DNA from: Rhodospirillaceae bacterium
GTDB taxonomy: Bacteria > Pseudomonadota > Alphaproteobacteria > UBA8366
NCBI GenBank assembly: GCA_002716125.1
Contig: PAZH01000011.1
Location: forward strand, 57,751-121,750
Reading direction: 5' to 3'
Length of the DNA stretch: 64,000 nt
Shown: positions 9,267 to 17,737 of the stretch, one piece after another
Position numbering within the stretch: the stretch's first letter is position 1
Layout: every line of letters starts with the position of its first letter
Notes under the pieces: generated by a model
The model's database searches: none
What the model saw: only the letters and a program-made list of their open reading frames with translations
Told to the model about the DNA's origin: nothing
Position numbers and translations under genes: made by a program

Positions 9267-9812
9267 ATGAGTGAGCCCAAAGCGCCGCGCCTGACGCCCC
9301 TGCCCGAGGATCAATGGACCGGTGAGATGCGGGAGATGTTCGAGCCGACCATCAAAACCTTCGGCCGCGTCTTCAATATCTTCACGACACTCGGCCGGCA
9401 TCCGAAACTCCTGAAACGCTGGATGGTCTTCGCCAATCATTGCCTGCTGAAATCGAGTTTGACACCGCGCGACCGCGAATTGGTCATCCTGCGCGCCGGC
9501 TGGCTCAGTCATTCCGAATACGAATGGGCCCAGCACAACCGGATTGGACTTGAAGCAGGCCTGAGCCAAGAAGAGATCGACCGTGTCAAAGAAGGCGGCG
9601 ACGCCGCCGGCTGGAGCGATTCCGAAAAAGCCCTGCTCGTCGCCGTCGACGAAGTCTTGGACAAGAAGAACCTCAGCGACACCAATTGGGAAGCCTTGAC
9701 TGCGCATTACAACGAACAACAAATTCTCGACATCATCTTCACGGCGGGCAATTACGCACTGCTCGCCATGGCACTCAACACGCTCGGCGTTGAGGTAGAC
9801 GACGGCGTTTGA
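9267..9812 (+). CDS. Carboxymuconolactone decarboxylase (AhpD-like) family protein
   Basis: A 181-residue all-helical protein of the CMD/AhpD family. The core ILRAGWLSHSEYEWAQHNRIG, broken around residues 75-95, carries the Ser/His-type variant in which the CxxC pair of true AhpD is replaced, so peroxidase-type redox chemistry is unlikely. The C-terminal FTAGNYALLAMALNTLGVE is a family hallmark. Start ATG at 9267 is chosen over an upstream in-frame codon inside rlmN. The role is unknown; relatives are frequent in aromatic and xenobiotic catabolic gene neighbourhoods. Confidence 0.8.
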   Translation: MSEPKAPRLTPLPEDQWTGEMREMFEPTIKTFGRVFNIFTTLGRHPKLLKRWMVFANHCLLKSSLTPRDRELVILRAGWLSHSEYEWAQHNRIGLEAGLSQEEIDRVKEGGDAAGWSDSEKALLVAVDEVLDKKNLSDTNWEALTAHYNEQQILDIIFTAGNYALLAMALNTLGVEVDDGV

Positions 9813-9894
9813 AGCAGCCGAGACGCGACGCGTTCTTAGACTTTTTTAACATCGTCCCCGCCCGACAGTTTGCGAAGAGCAACGTTCCCCCCGC

Positions 9895-9996
9895 TTCATC
9901 CTTCGACAAGCTCAGGATGAGGTCTTAGGCAACACGTTTCGCCCCGTGTCCTCATGCTGAGCTTGTCGAAGCATGAGCTTGTCGAAGCATGAGCTT
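9895..9996. repeat. Inverted interspersed repeat with internal 16-bp tandem duplication
   Basis: Arms CTTCGACAAGCTCAGGATGA (9901-9920, continuing GG) and CCTCATGCTGAGCTTGTCGA (9950-9969, continuing AG) are inverted copies with one mismatch over 22 bases, separated by about 27 bases. The right arm is followed by a perfect tandem copy of a 16-mer, TTGTCGAAGCATGAGC, at 9963-9978 and 9979-9994. This CTTCGACAAGCTCAGGATGAG type of sequence is a familiar dispersed palindromic repeat in alphaproteobacterial intergenic regions. It sits between convergent genes and could fold into a stable RNA hairpin, possibly acting as a bidirectional terminator, although no T-tract follows. Confidence 0.8.
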
Positions 9997-10017
9997 TGCG
10001 AGGGGCGAGGCTGCACC

Positions 10018-10875
10018 TTAATACGGCGCCGTCCCCGTCGTATTGATCCGGTAGAGAGTTCGGAATTTATCCGGCGGCAGGACATCGGTGGTCGCCTTGT
10101 GCATCAGCGTCCGATTGTCCCAAATCACCAAGTCGCCAACCTGCCACTTATGACGCACCTGAAAGCGGGGGTCGTCCGTATGGGCGAACAGTTCGTCGAT
10201 CAGCGATTGGCTCGCGTCCGGTGCGAGATCGAGGATGTCTTTGATACCGGTACTGACGGCGTTTGAAATGAACAGACCTTTGCGACCGGTCTCCGGATGT
10301 GTGCGGACCAGCGGATGCACGACTTCCGGAGTCTTTTCCCGCTCGGTTTCGTTCAACAGGTTCCAACGGGCCTCCACATGGGTTTTGTCCCGCGACCAGC
10401 GGTACTGCTGACGGACCCGCAATCCCTCTAGAGACGCTTTCTTCTCATCGGACAAAGCACTATAGGCGGCGGCAAGATCCGCGAAAATCGTGTCGCCGCC
10501 GGCGTCCGGAATCTCCAGCGCATAGAGCATGGTGGCGTTGGCCGGCACCGGTTTATAGGAATAGTCCGAATGCCAACTGGAACCCGCGTCACGGATGCCT
10601 TTCGGCCGGCCCATCTCTGTGCGGTTCGATAGAACGGTGATCCCCTTGAACTCGTCGTGGTGATACATCGAAACGGTATGCGGTTCGACCGGTCCAAACC
10701 GCTCGCCCAAGGCGTGGAACCGGGCCGCGCTCAGAGTCTGACCATGCAACACCAGGACCTGATGTTCGAGATACGCGTCGTAAAACGCCTGCCATTCCGC
10801 TGCGTCAAATCCCTTCGAGACATCGACATCGTCCACTTCGGCAAAGAACGTCTCACCGATGCGCCGCACTTCCAT
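10018..10875 (-). CDS. TauD/TfdA-family Fe(II)/2-oxoglutarate dioxygenase (copy 1 of 5)
   Basis: A 285-residue oxygenase that would couple 2-oxoglutarate decarboxylation to substrate hydroxylation. The HxD iron ligands are in SSWHSDYSY at about residues 101-109, and the distal His is in DNRTLMHKAT near 260. RTHPETGRKGLFIS and the late Arg in RTLYRINTTG match the 2-oxoglutarate site. ATG at 10875 follows an AGGGAGGG element; an in-frame TTG at 10905 is less likely. The TfdA/TauD branch covers alkylsulfonates and aryloxyalkanoates; the substrate is unknown. It is divergent from the P450 gene, which makes a shared pathway possible. Confidence 0.9.
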   Translation of the reverse strand: MEVRRIGETFFAEVDDVDVSKGFDAAEWQAFYDAYLEHQVLVLHGQTLSAARFHALGERFGPVEPHTVSMYHHDEFKGITVLSNRTEMGRPKGIRDAGSSWHSDYSYKPVPANATMLYALEIPDAGGDTIFADLAAAYSALSDEKKASLEGLRVRQQYRWSRDKTHVEARWNLLNETEREKTPEVVHPLVRTHPETGRKGLFISNAVSTGIKDILDLAPDASQSLIDELFAHTDDPRFQVRHKWQVGDLVIWDNRTLMHKATTDVLPPDKFRTLYRINTTGTAPY

Positions 10876-10947
10876 AGGGACGCCCTCCCTGCGCTCTTGC
10901 TGCAATCTCTATAGAGCTTAATATGCCTTGGCTGAGGAGTTCGACAA

Positions 10948-12186
10948 ATGCCTTTCGATTTCGATCCATACGATTCAGCGGTGATCGATGATCCCTACCC
11001 GGCCTACCGGTACCTTCAGGACAACGACCCGGTTCACTACAGCCATGCGCTGCGGTCTTGGATACTGACCCGATACGAGGACGTGCGACCGAGCCTAAAC
11101 GATCCGCGTCTCTCGGCAGACCGAATTACGCCCTACCTTGAGCGCATCTCGCCGGACGAACGTCAGAAAGTGGCGACCGTCGGACCGATGCTGCAGAAAT
11201 GGTCGGTGTTTATGGATCCACCCGACCACACCCGGATGCGGAAGCTTCTCAACCACGGATTTACATCCACCGCATTGATCAATTTCCGCCCGCAGGTTGA
11301 AGTGATCGTCGAACGCATGATTGACCAACTGGTTGAAAAGGGCGCAAGCGGCGAAGAGGTCGACTTCATCAATTCCTTCGCCTATCACCTGCCGGCAACA
11401 GTCATCGCGGTGATGTTGGGTGTGCCGGAATCGGACGTCGAGCAGTTCCGCGCCTGGTCGGAGGACTTGGCCGCCTTCGTCGGCAGCGCCACGGACACAC
11501 CCGATAAGGCTGGCTTGGCGGAAGCGAGCGCCATCGCGCTGACCGATTATTTTGCCGGTATTATCGAGTCGCGCCGCGCCAATCCGCCGGCCCCGGAAGA
11601 CGTGACTGTCATCGATCATATGATGGCGGCGGAAGAGGACGGCGATACCTTGTCTTTGGCGGAGCTGATCTCGAACGCGGTGCTGCTACTTTTCGCCGGA
11701 CACGAGACGACGACGAACCTGCTCGGCAACGGATTGATTGCCCTTCTGCGGAACCCGACACAATTAAAGCTGTTCACCGAGCGGCCCGATTTGGCGGAGA
11801 ACGCGGTCGAGGAAATCCTGCGCTACGACGGACCAGTGGGCTCGCTGGCTCGGAGCGTGCTGGAAGACCTGGAGATCGGCGGCAAAACCCTCGAGCGCGG
11901 TCAGCGGGTTTTCTGCATGGTGAATGCGGCGAACCGCGATCCGCGGCAGTTCGATGCGCCTGACGATTTCGATATCACGCGTGAGAACAGCCGCCACATC
12001 GCCTTCGGCTACGGCATTCATTTCTGTGTTGGTGCGCCGCTCGCGCGGATGGAGGGGCGATTCGCCCTCGCCGCAATGATGAAACGAATGCGCGCCATTG
12101 AACTCGGCGATAGCCCGCCAACCTGGCGAGATTCACTGGTGCTGCGCGGCCTCTCCAGCTTACCGATCCGCTTCAAACCTGCTTAG
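10948..12186 (+). CDS. Cytochrome P450 (soluble bacterial type)
   Basis: A 412-residue monooxygenase without a membrane anchor. The I-helix oxygen-activation motif AGHETT is at residues 250-255, the K-helix ExxR is E289-R292, and the heme loop FGYGIHFCVGAPLAR places the proximal cysteine at 360. The length is normal for class I bacterial P450s. These need a ferredoxin and a ferredoxin reductase, and none is encoded in this window. Relatives hydroxylate terpenes, fatty acids or aromatic compounds. The stop overlaps the stop of the convergent LLM gene by four bases (TTAG). Confidence 0.95.
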   Translation: MPFDFDPYDSAVIDDPYPAYRYLQDNDPVHYSHALRSWILTRYEDVRPSLNDPRLSADRITPYLERISPDERQKVATVGPMLQKWSVFMDPPDHTRMRKLLNHGFTSTALINFRPQVEVIVERMIDQLVEKGASGEEVDFINSFAYHLPATVIAVMLGVPESDVEQFRAWSEDLAAFVGSATDTPDKAGLAEASAIALTDYFAGIIESRRANPPAPEDVTVIDHMMAAEEDGDTLSLAELISNAVLLLFAGHETTTNLLGNGLIALLRNPTQLKLFTERPDLAENAVEEILRYDGPVGSLARSVLEDLEIGGKTLERGQRVFCMVNAANRDPRQFDAPDDFDITRENSRHIAFGYGIHFCVGAPLARMEGRFALAAMMKRMRAIELGDSPPTWRDSLVLRGLSSLPIRFKPA

Positions 12187-13016
12187 ATCGACGGAAGTTC
12201 CGCAACCGCTTCGCGAAGCTTTTCGACATGTTGGCGCTTCTCGAGCCCGCCACCGAGTGTGCGGAGACAAAGATGTGTCAGGCCAATCTCGCGCCAGCCA
12301 GCGACACGGCTTTTCCATTCGGCTTCGCGCGGCCCGACAACAGCGACACCAGCTTCGACGCCAAGGCTCGAAGGATCGCGGCCCGCGGCCTCCGCTTCCC
12401 GGTAGATATCGTCGCGAAGACCGGGGAACTCCTCAGGCGAGCAGAGGTTGAACCACCCATCGGCCTGCCGTCCGATGCGCCGGCGAATGCGGTCAATCGG
12501 CAAGCCTGCGGCACCGATCCACATCGGGATCGGTTTCTGGACCGGCAGCGGATTAATACCGGCACCGGAGAAACGGTCGTATTTACCTTCGAAGTCGACA
12601 ATCTCTTCCGTCCACAAACGCTTGAGGAGCTCCATCTGCTCTTCGCACCGGTCGCCGCGCGTGTGGAAGTCCGCACCCAGAGCGGCGTATTCCTCCGGGT
12701 TCTTCCCGACACCGATACCGAGGCGCAGCCGACCGCCGGAAAGATTGTCGAGCGTCGCCGCTTGTTTCGCGACCAAGACGGTCGGGCGGGCCGGCAACAT
12801 AATAACGGAGGGCACCAATTCGATCTTGCGGGTGACCGCCGCGATATAGGTCATCATGGTCATCGGTTCGTGGAGCGGCCCGCTACCGGCCCGATAGACT
12901 TGCTCCGGCACACGCAAATGGGTGAGACCCAATTCTTCCGCAGCCTGCGCAAACTCAACGATCAAGTCGATATCGTCGCCGAGCTCGCGCACCGGCAGTG
13001 AAACGCCAATCTTCAT
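12183..13016 (-). CDS. LLM class F420/FMN-dependent oxidoreductase
   Basis: A 277-residue luciferase-like monooxygenase, shorter than the 328-445-residue LLM proteins elsewhere in the window. Seen are the N-terminal GVSLPV strand, the PSVIMLPARPTVLVAKQAATLD segment (about 74-95), the GRLRLGIGVGKNPEEY loop that follows it, and the late GLTHLCLRTLGGGLE strand. It fits the subgroup often annotated as F420-dependent TIGR03619, but the cofactor cannot be proved. AAGGAG precedes the ATG at 13016. It lies 11 bases downstream of the dioxygenase at 13028 on the same strand, so the two form an operon. Confidence 0.85.
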   Translation of the reverse strand: MKIGVSLPVRELGDDIDLIVEFAQAAEELGLTHLRVPEQVYRAGSGPLHEPMTMMTYIAAVTRKIELVPSVIMLPARPTVLVAKQAATLDNLSGGRLRLGIGVGKNPEEYAALGADFHTRGDRCEEQMELLKRLWTEEIVDFEGKYDRFSGAGINPLPVQKPIPMWIGAAGLPIDRIRRRIGRQADGWFNLCSPEEFPGLRDDIYREAEAAGRDPSSLGVEAGVAVVGPREAEWKSRVAGWREIGLTHLCLRTLGGGLEKRQHVEKLREAVAELPSI

Positions 13017-13027
13017 TTTTCGCTCCT

Positions 13028-14101
13028 TTAGATTGCGAGGGCGCCATCATCGCGGCGGGGACGGGGTGCAGTATTCTGGCCCGCCAGCATCTCTGCCGCG
13101 GTCCAGCCGATCTGCCCGTGCCGCCCGTTGCCGTAACGGATAAGCGCATCATCGACAAACGGCCGTATTTCCCCCGGCATATCGAGCCAGATGCGCATGA
13201 GGACGCGCTTCAAAGTCTCCTCTTCCACGACCGCGTGTGCCGCCCGTCCGTGCAAGACGGTGTAATTGTTGCAGAACTGGATATCGCCTTTACCGAACGG
13301 AAATTCGAGGCAAAGCTGAAACGCGATTTCGTCCAAGAGATCGAGAATCGCGTTCTCCTCAGCGGTCAGCGGTTTACCGCTGCGTTCGGCAGCGTTGTTG
13401 ATCCAATTGCGATTGTATTGACAGGAGACCCGGCCGTCTTTCTCGCTGAACAAGGGGACCTTGTACCCCGAGGTCGGCGTTTCATGCGCCGCGTGTTCGT
13501 CCATACGATCCCATTCGAAACCTTCGTAGAGACGGGGAAGCGCCTTCGGGTTTCGCTTGAGTATTTCGTTATAGATCGCGGTCGAACTGGCAACCCGGCT
13601 TGGCGGGTCGTCGGGCGCTTGCTGCACGCACAACAGCGAGACGATGTCGGTCAGATCGATATGCAGTTTCGACTCTTTCGGGAACCCGACGCCGCGGCGG
13701 CCCTGGCTCGGCCGCAGTTTTCCATCCGTCACGTAATGAATGAAAGTTGCATCGCCATTCTGCGTCAGGCCGGTACCGAGGTGGCTGCAAAACCCCCAAT
13801 ACATCCGCTCGATATCTTCATAGCTGTATCCATCGACCGGAAATCCACGTACCAGCGCAAAGCCACGCCCGTCACCAAGATCATGTGAAAGCTCGCGCAA
13901 TCGTCCCTCAAGACCCGATAGCGGGAAATTCTCCGCCGTGATCTGTTCCAGTCGCGTCTCTTTGACGCCGTCAAGCGCCGCCGCGAGTTCCGCGCGATCG
14001 GCATCATCTAGGGGGTATTCCCAAGAATGGTCATCCTGCAGTTGGTCGCCGGTCCAAACACTCGCTTCGTGCAGTGGTTCCATCCGAATATCGGTCATCA
14101 T
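13028..14101 (-). CDS. TauD/TfdA-superfamily dioxygenase, long form (copy 2 of 5)
   Basis: A 357-residue Fe(II)/2-oxoglutarate oxygenase of the longer clavaminate/gamma-butyrobetaine-like branch. The iron ligands are the His and Asp in KLHIDLTDIV (about 146-155) and the His in NYTVLHGRAAH near residue 290; LMRIWLDMPGE follows and holds the 2-oxoglutarate Arg. The N-terminal domain (about 1-90), with DGRGFALVRGFPVDGYSYEDI, resembles the unrelated-substrate members annotated simply as TauD domain proteins. It is the first gene of a two-gene unit with the LLM gene at 12183. A tandem ATGATG at 14101/14098 leaves the exact start ambiguous by one codon. Confidence 0.85.
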   Translation of the reverse strand: MMTDIRMEPLHEASVWTGDQLQDDHSWEYPLDDADRAELAAALDGVKETRLEQITAENFPLSGLEGRLRELSHDLGDGRGFALVRGFPVDGYSYEDIERMYWGFCSHLGTGLTQNGDATFIHYVTDGKLRPSQGRRGVGFPKESKLHIDLTDIVSLLCVQQAPDDPPSRVASSTAIYNEILKRNPKALPRLYEGFEWDRMDEHAAHETPTSGYKVPLFSEKDGRVSCQYNRNWINNAAERSGKPLTAEENAILDLLDEIAFQLCLEFPFGKGDIQFCNNYTVLHGRAAHAVVEEETLKRVLMRIWLDMPGEIRPFVDDALIRYGNGRHGQIGWTAAEMLAGQNTAPRPRRDDGALAI

Positions 14102-14198
14102 CCTCTCCCGCAGTACTCAGAGAGTAATATAGGTCGAATTGCATTTGCGTGACATGACGCGCGTCGCGCCTATCTCACTCGGCAACGGAGGAAAGACC

Positions 14199-14996
14199 AT
14201 GAGCGACGACAGACTACTCTTCGAGCTTTCGGACGGCATCGCGATCCTAACGCTCAACCGGCCCGAGGTGATGAACGCTTTCGAGGACGGTATGCGAGAA
14301 GCTTTGTTCGAGCGCTTGGAGGAATGCGCCGAAAATCGCGATGTCCGATGTGTTGTGATCACAGGAGCGGGCCGTGCCTTTTCGGCCGGCGGCGATATCG
14401 CCAGCATGGCGAAGCTCCAGGAAGAAAACGATTTGTCGGTTGTGGAAGCACGCATGAGTATCGCCGGGCAGGTGATCCAACAGATTCGCCGGATGCCGCA
14501 GCCGGTGCTGGCGGCAATCAATGGGGCGGCGGCCGGTGGCGGGATGAACTTGGCACTGGCGTGCGATATGCGCATCGCCAGCGACAAAGCCGTCTTCGCA
14601 GAAAGTTTCGTAAAGATCGGGTTGATCCCCGATTGGGGCGGGTTTGATTTTCTCAGCAAGCTTGTCGGTACGGCGAAGGCGATGGAGCTGATGATGCTCG
14701 GTGACCGGATCGATGCGGCGGAAGCGCACCGCCTCGGCTTGGTCAATCGCATCGTTCCGGACGATGACTTTCGTGACGAGGCCGCCAAGCTGGCACAGCG
14801 TCTTGCCGACGGGCCGCCTGCGACCCTCGCTGCCATAAAGGAAGGCGTCTACCGCGGCGTCGAGAGCACGCTGCCGGAAACGCTGTCCTACGAGTATAAA
14901 ACGCAACGCCAACTGTTCTTGCGCAGCGACGCGCGGGAAGGGATGAGGGCGTTTCTAGAAAAGCGGCCCGCCGTCTACGGCGACCGAGACGACTAA
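14199..14996 (+). CDS. Enoyl-CoA hydratase/isomerase (crotonase) family protein
   Basis: A 265-residue crotonase. The oxyanion-hole segments are AFSAGGDIASM (about 61-71) and INGAAAGGGMNLALACDMR (about 107-125). The next catalytic loop reads FVKIGLIPDWGG, where classical hydratases have a Glu-containing FGLPEVxLG variant; this form is closer to PaaG-type 2-enoyl-CoA isomerase/hydratases. GGAGGAAAG lies before the ATG at 14199, which is better than the in-frame start at 14139. It probably acts on a CoA thioester in beta-oxidation or ring-cleavage catabolism. It is convergent with the dioxygenase at 14998, with one base between stops. Confidence 0.88.
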   Translation: MSDDRLLFELSDGIAILTLNRPEVMNAFEDGMREALFERLEECAENRDVRCVVITGAGRAFSAGGDIASMAKLQEENDLSVVEARMSIAGQVIQQIRRMPQPVLAAINGAAAGGGMNLALACDMRIASDKAVFAESFVKIGLIPDWGGFDFLSKLVGTAKAMELMMLGDRIDAAEAHRLGLVNRIVPDDDFRDEAAKLAQRLADGPPATLAAIKEGVYRGVESTLPETLSYEYKTQRQLFLRSDAREGMRAFLEKRPAVYGDRDD

Positions 14997-14997
14997 G

Positions 14998-15879
14998 TTA
15001 TTCGGCCGCTTCCGCCGAGGCAGCGCCGAGCGCGTCCGTCTCGATCGTGACCCGGTTCATCAGACGCCGTTCGGGCCAGTAATCGGCGCAAGCGTAGTGA
15101 CTTGTTGAGCGATTGTCCCACAGCGCGACCGAATGCGGCCGCCAATGGAAACGGCATTGGAATTCCGGGCGGGCACAGTGCCGATTCAGCATATCGAGCA
15201 GACCACGGCTTTCATCTTCACCGACGCCGAGAATACTCGCGGTGAAACTTTCCGAGATATAGAGGCTCTTCCGGCCTGTGACCGGATGCACCTTGACAAC
15301 CTGATGCGCAACCGGCGGATTGGCCACCCGAGAAGCTTCCATGCGCTTCCAATTGTCGCCTTCCCAGCTGCGAAACTTTTTCGGGCTGCCGTGTAACTTC
15401 ATGAAGTCGTGCATGGCTTCTTTGTCGGCGAGGTAGGCCTTCATATCATCGGACAGTGCGTCATAGGCCGCGCCCATGCCGACAAAGATCGTATCGCCGC
15501 CCGCTTCCGGCACTTCGACAGCCCGCAGGATCGAAGCGAATTCCGGCTCCGCCCGAAAAATCCCATCCGAATGATAATGGTTCACGTTCGGCGGCCGTTC
15601 GCGGTCATTGATCAAAACATGCATTTCCGGCACGCCGTCTTCCACCAGAAATGCCGAACGTTTGGCGGTCCGCAACCGACCGAACCGCGCAGCGAAGTCT
15701 CGTTGCTGGACCGGCGTGATATCCTGATCCCTAAAGAAGACGACGCCATGCGCCATTAACGCCGCGTGTATGCCGCGCAAGGTTTCGTCGTCGACACCAG
15801 CGGCAATATCGACACCGCCCAGTTCCGCGCCGACAGCGGGCGTCAACGGTGTAACCGAAATCCGTTCGTAACTCGTCAT
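14998..15879 (-). CDS. TauD/TfdA-family Fe(II)/2-oxoglutarate dioxygenase (copy 3 of 5)
   Basis: A 293-residue oxygenase. The iron motif HxD lies in NVNHYHSDGIF (about 100-110), and the distal His is in DNRSTSHYACADYW near residue 265, followed by an Arg-bearing RRLMNRVTIETD. The substrate-side HDFMKLHGSPKKFRSWEGDN insertion differs from the other copies, so a distinct substrate is likely. It opens with ISVTPLTPAVGAELGGVDIA, the usual TauD N-terminus. It is followed in the same direction by the aquaglyceroporin gene's operon only after a strand-shared gap of about 36 bases upstream; co-regulation with the arsenic-type operon is not implied. Confidence 0.9.
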   Translation of the reverse strand: MTSYERISVTPLTPAVGAELGGVDIAAGVDDETLRGIHAALMAHGVVFFRDQDITPVQQRDFAARFGRLRTAKRSAFLVEDGVPEMHVLINDRERPPNVNHYHSDGIFRAEPEFASILRAVEVPEAGGDTIFVGMGAAYDALSDDMKAYLADKEAMHDFMKLHGSPKKFRSWEGDNWKRMEASRVANPPVAHQVVKVHPVTGRKSLYISESFTASILGVGEDESRGLLDMLNRHCARPEFQCRFHWRPHSVALWDNRSTSHYACADYWPERRLMNRVTIETDALGAASAEAAE

Positions 15880-15915
15880 GTCAATAATATGTACGCCGAA
15901 TCCGGCGTCGCCAGG

Positions 15916-16587
15916 TCAGTCGTCCGCGGCGTCACGCCACAACCACCCTATCACCAGCACCGCCAGGATCGCGCCGACGATTTGCATGCCGATGAAGGCG
16001 GGCGCGTCTGCCGGTTGGATGCCCGAAAAGGTATCCGTAAAACTGCGCGCGATCGTCACGGCGGGATTCGCGAAACTCGTTGATGCGGTGAACCAATATC
16101 CAGCGGTGATGTAGAGGCCAACAGCCATCGCTACGGCGTCAGGCCGCGCCCGGATACAGCCGAATATGGTGGCAACCAAACCAAAAGTCGCTACGCCTTC
16201 CGCAAACCATTGTCCGATACCCGTCCGTACCTTCGTCGATTCTTGGATGAGCGCCAGGTCGAACATGCCATGCGCCACCAACATGCCGACCAAGGCTCCA
16301 AGCACTTGCACGACAATAAAAATCGCGGCGTCCCGAGCGGAAATCTCACCTTTCACCAAGAATGCGATCGTAACGGCAGGATTGAAATGCGCGCCGGAGA
16401 TCGGACCGAAGACCCAAATTAAAACGACCAGGATTGCTCCTGTCGCACTCGTATTCCCAAGCAGGGCGATGGCCACATTTCCGCCCGCCAGGGTCTCCCC
16501 CATGATACCCGAGCCGATGACGGTCGCGAGCAATCCGGCGGTGCCGATGAATTCCGCACCGAGCTTCTGAAATAAAGTATGAGTCAT
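15916..16587 (-). CDS. MIP-family aquaglyceroporin (AqpS-like) in an arsenic-type operon
   Basis: A 223-residue inner-membrane channel with six hydrophobic helices. The two pore half-helices carry Asn-Pro-Ala at 69-71 (GAHFNPAVTIAF) and 174-176 (SFANPAVTIARSF). In rhizobial ars operons an aquaglyceroporin of this type (AqpS) replaces the ArsB pump and lets arsenite leave the cell. Here the ATG overlaps the stop of the PLP enzyme gene (ATGA), so it is translationally coupled and last in the arsR-permease-PLP enzyme-channel operon. The channel family is certain, the arsenite role is inferred from context. Confidence 0.88.
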   Translation of the reverse strand: MTHTLFQKLGAEFIGTAGLLATVIGSGIMGETLAGGNVAIALLGNTSATGAILVVLIWVFGPISGAHFNPAVTIAFLVKGEISARDAAIFIVVQVLGALVGMLVAHGMFDLALIQESTKVRTGIGQWFAEGVATFGLVATIFGCIRARPDAVAMAVGLYITAGYWFTASTSFANPAVTIARSFTDTFSGIQPADAPAFIGMQIVGAILAVLVIGWLWRDAADD

Positions 16588-17732
16588 GCTTGAGTTAATG
16601 CCTGTTCGAGATCTGCAACAAGATCGCCGACATCTTCGATACCGACACTGATGCGCAGAAGATTATCGGGAACCGGACTGTCAGGCCCTTCGACGGTTGC
16701 GCGATGTTCCAGCAAGCTTTCGACGCCACCGAGCGACGTCGCCGGGATAAAGAGCTGGACGGCCTTGGCCACACGTAACGCTGCGTCGCGGCCGCCGGCG
16801 ACCTGGATCGACATCATTCCGCCGTATCCGCCCCGCATTTGACGTTTTGCAATTTCATGGCCTGGGTGATCCGCGAGACCCGGATAGAGCACCCGCTCGA
16901 TCTTCGGATGAGCCGAGAAATGGGACGCAATATGCATCGCGGACGCGCAGGATTGTTGCACGCGCAGATGCATCGTCCGCATACCCCGTAACACGAGCCA
17001 AGCTTCAAACGGGCCGAGAATGACGCCATCGAGCGACCGGGATTCTCTGGCCTTCGCCCATAATTCGTCTTCCGCCGCAGCGGCCAAGGCGCCCGCCACG
17101 ACATCGCTGTGACCATTCAAATATTTCGTAGCCGAATGCATCACATAGTCAGCGCCGAGTTCGATCGGCCGGGTCAAAAGTGGTGTCGCAACGGTCGAGT
17201 CCACGGCCAGTTTCGCACCTGCCTTGTGCGCCAGCGCCGCCGCGGCGGCGATATCCGTCACATCCCATGTCGGATTGCACGGCGTTTCGATCCAGACGAG
17301 CTTGGTCTCCCCAGGACGGATCGCAGCCTCCAGCGCATTCGGCGCGGTCGGATCGAATTCGCTAAAGGCCAGATCCCATCGGTTTGAGAAACTATGCACC
17401 CACTCCCGCAGGCCGTGATACATCACGCGCGGTATGACGAGATGATCTCCCGCGGAAAGGCTCCGCAGCAATGTCGAACCGGCTGCGATACCCGATGCGA
17501 CGAGCATGGCATCTGCCGCGCCTTCGAGTTTCGCCAGCACTTGTTCCGCTTGTCGATACGTCGGGTTTCCGTCGCGGCTGTACGTGACGCCGGGGAGGCG
17601 CGGGGCATAGTCCGCATCCCGGGCGAAGGTAGAGGCCGCAATCAACGGCGGCGTCACCGCCCCCGTCGTCGCGTCAATATAGTGATCCGCCTGCGCCAGT
17701 ATGGTCGCAGGTTTAGGCGCTTCGTTCTTCAT
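16584..17732 (-). CDS. PLP-dependent Cys/Met metabolism enzyme (cystathionine gamma-synthase/lyase-like)
   Basis: A 382-residue fold-type I PLP enzyme. YSRDGNPTYR at 51-60 is the phosphate-binding segment, Tyr105 in MYHGLRE would stack on the cofactor, and Lys203 in HSATKYLNGHSD is the Schiff-base lysine. The C-terminus keeps SLGGVESLLEHRA. Family members make or break C-S (or C-Se) bonds in homocysteine, cystathionine or methionine. The reaction type cannot be chosen from sequence. ATG at 17732 lies five bases after the permease stop, and its stop overlaps the channel start, so it is embedded in an arsenic-type operon. An open frame continuing upstream to 18470 is antisense-like noise from the permease gene. 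Confidence 0.9.
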   Translation of the reverse strand: MKNEAPKPATILAQADHYIDATTGAVTPPLIAASTFARDADYAPRLPGVTYSRDGNPTYRQAEQVLAKLEGAADAMLVASGIAAGSTLLRSLSAGDHLVIPRVMYHGLREWVHSFSNRWDLAFSEFDPTAPNALEAAIRPGETKLVWIETPCNPTWDVTDIAAAAALAHKAGAKLAVDSTVATPLLTRPIELGADYVMHSATKYLNGHSDVVAGALAAAAEDELWAKARESRSLDGVILGPFEAWLVLRGMRTMHLRVQQSCASAMHIASHFSAHPKIERVLYPGLADHPGHEIAKRQMRGGYGGMMSIQVAGGRDAALRVAKAVQLFIPATSLGGVESLLEHRATVEGPDSPVPDNLLRISVGIEDVGDLVADLEQALTQA

Positions 17733-17737
17733 GCGCC

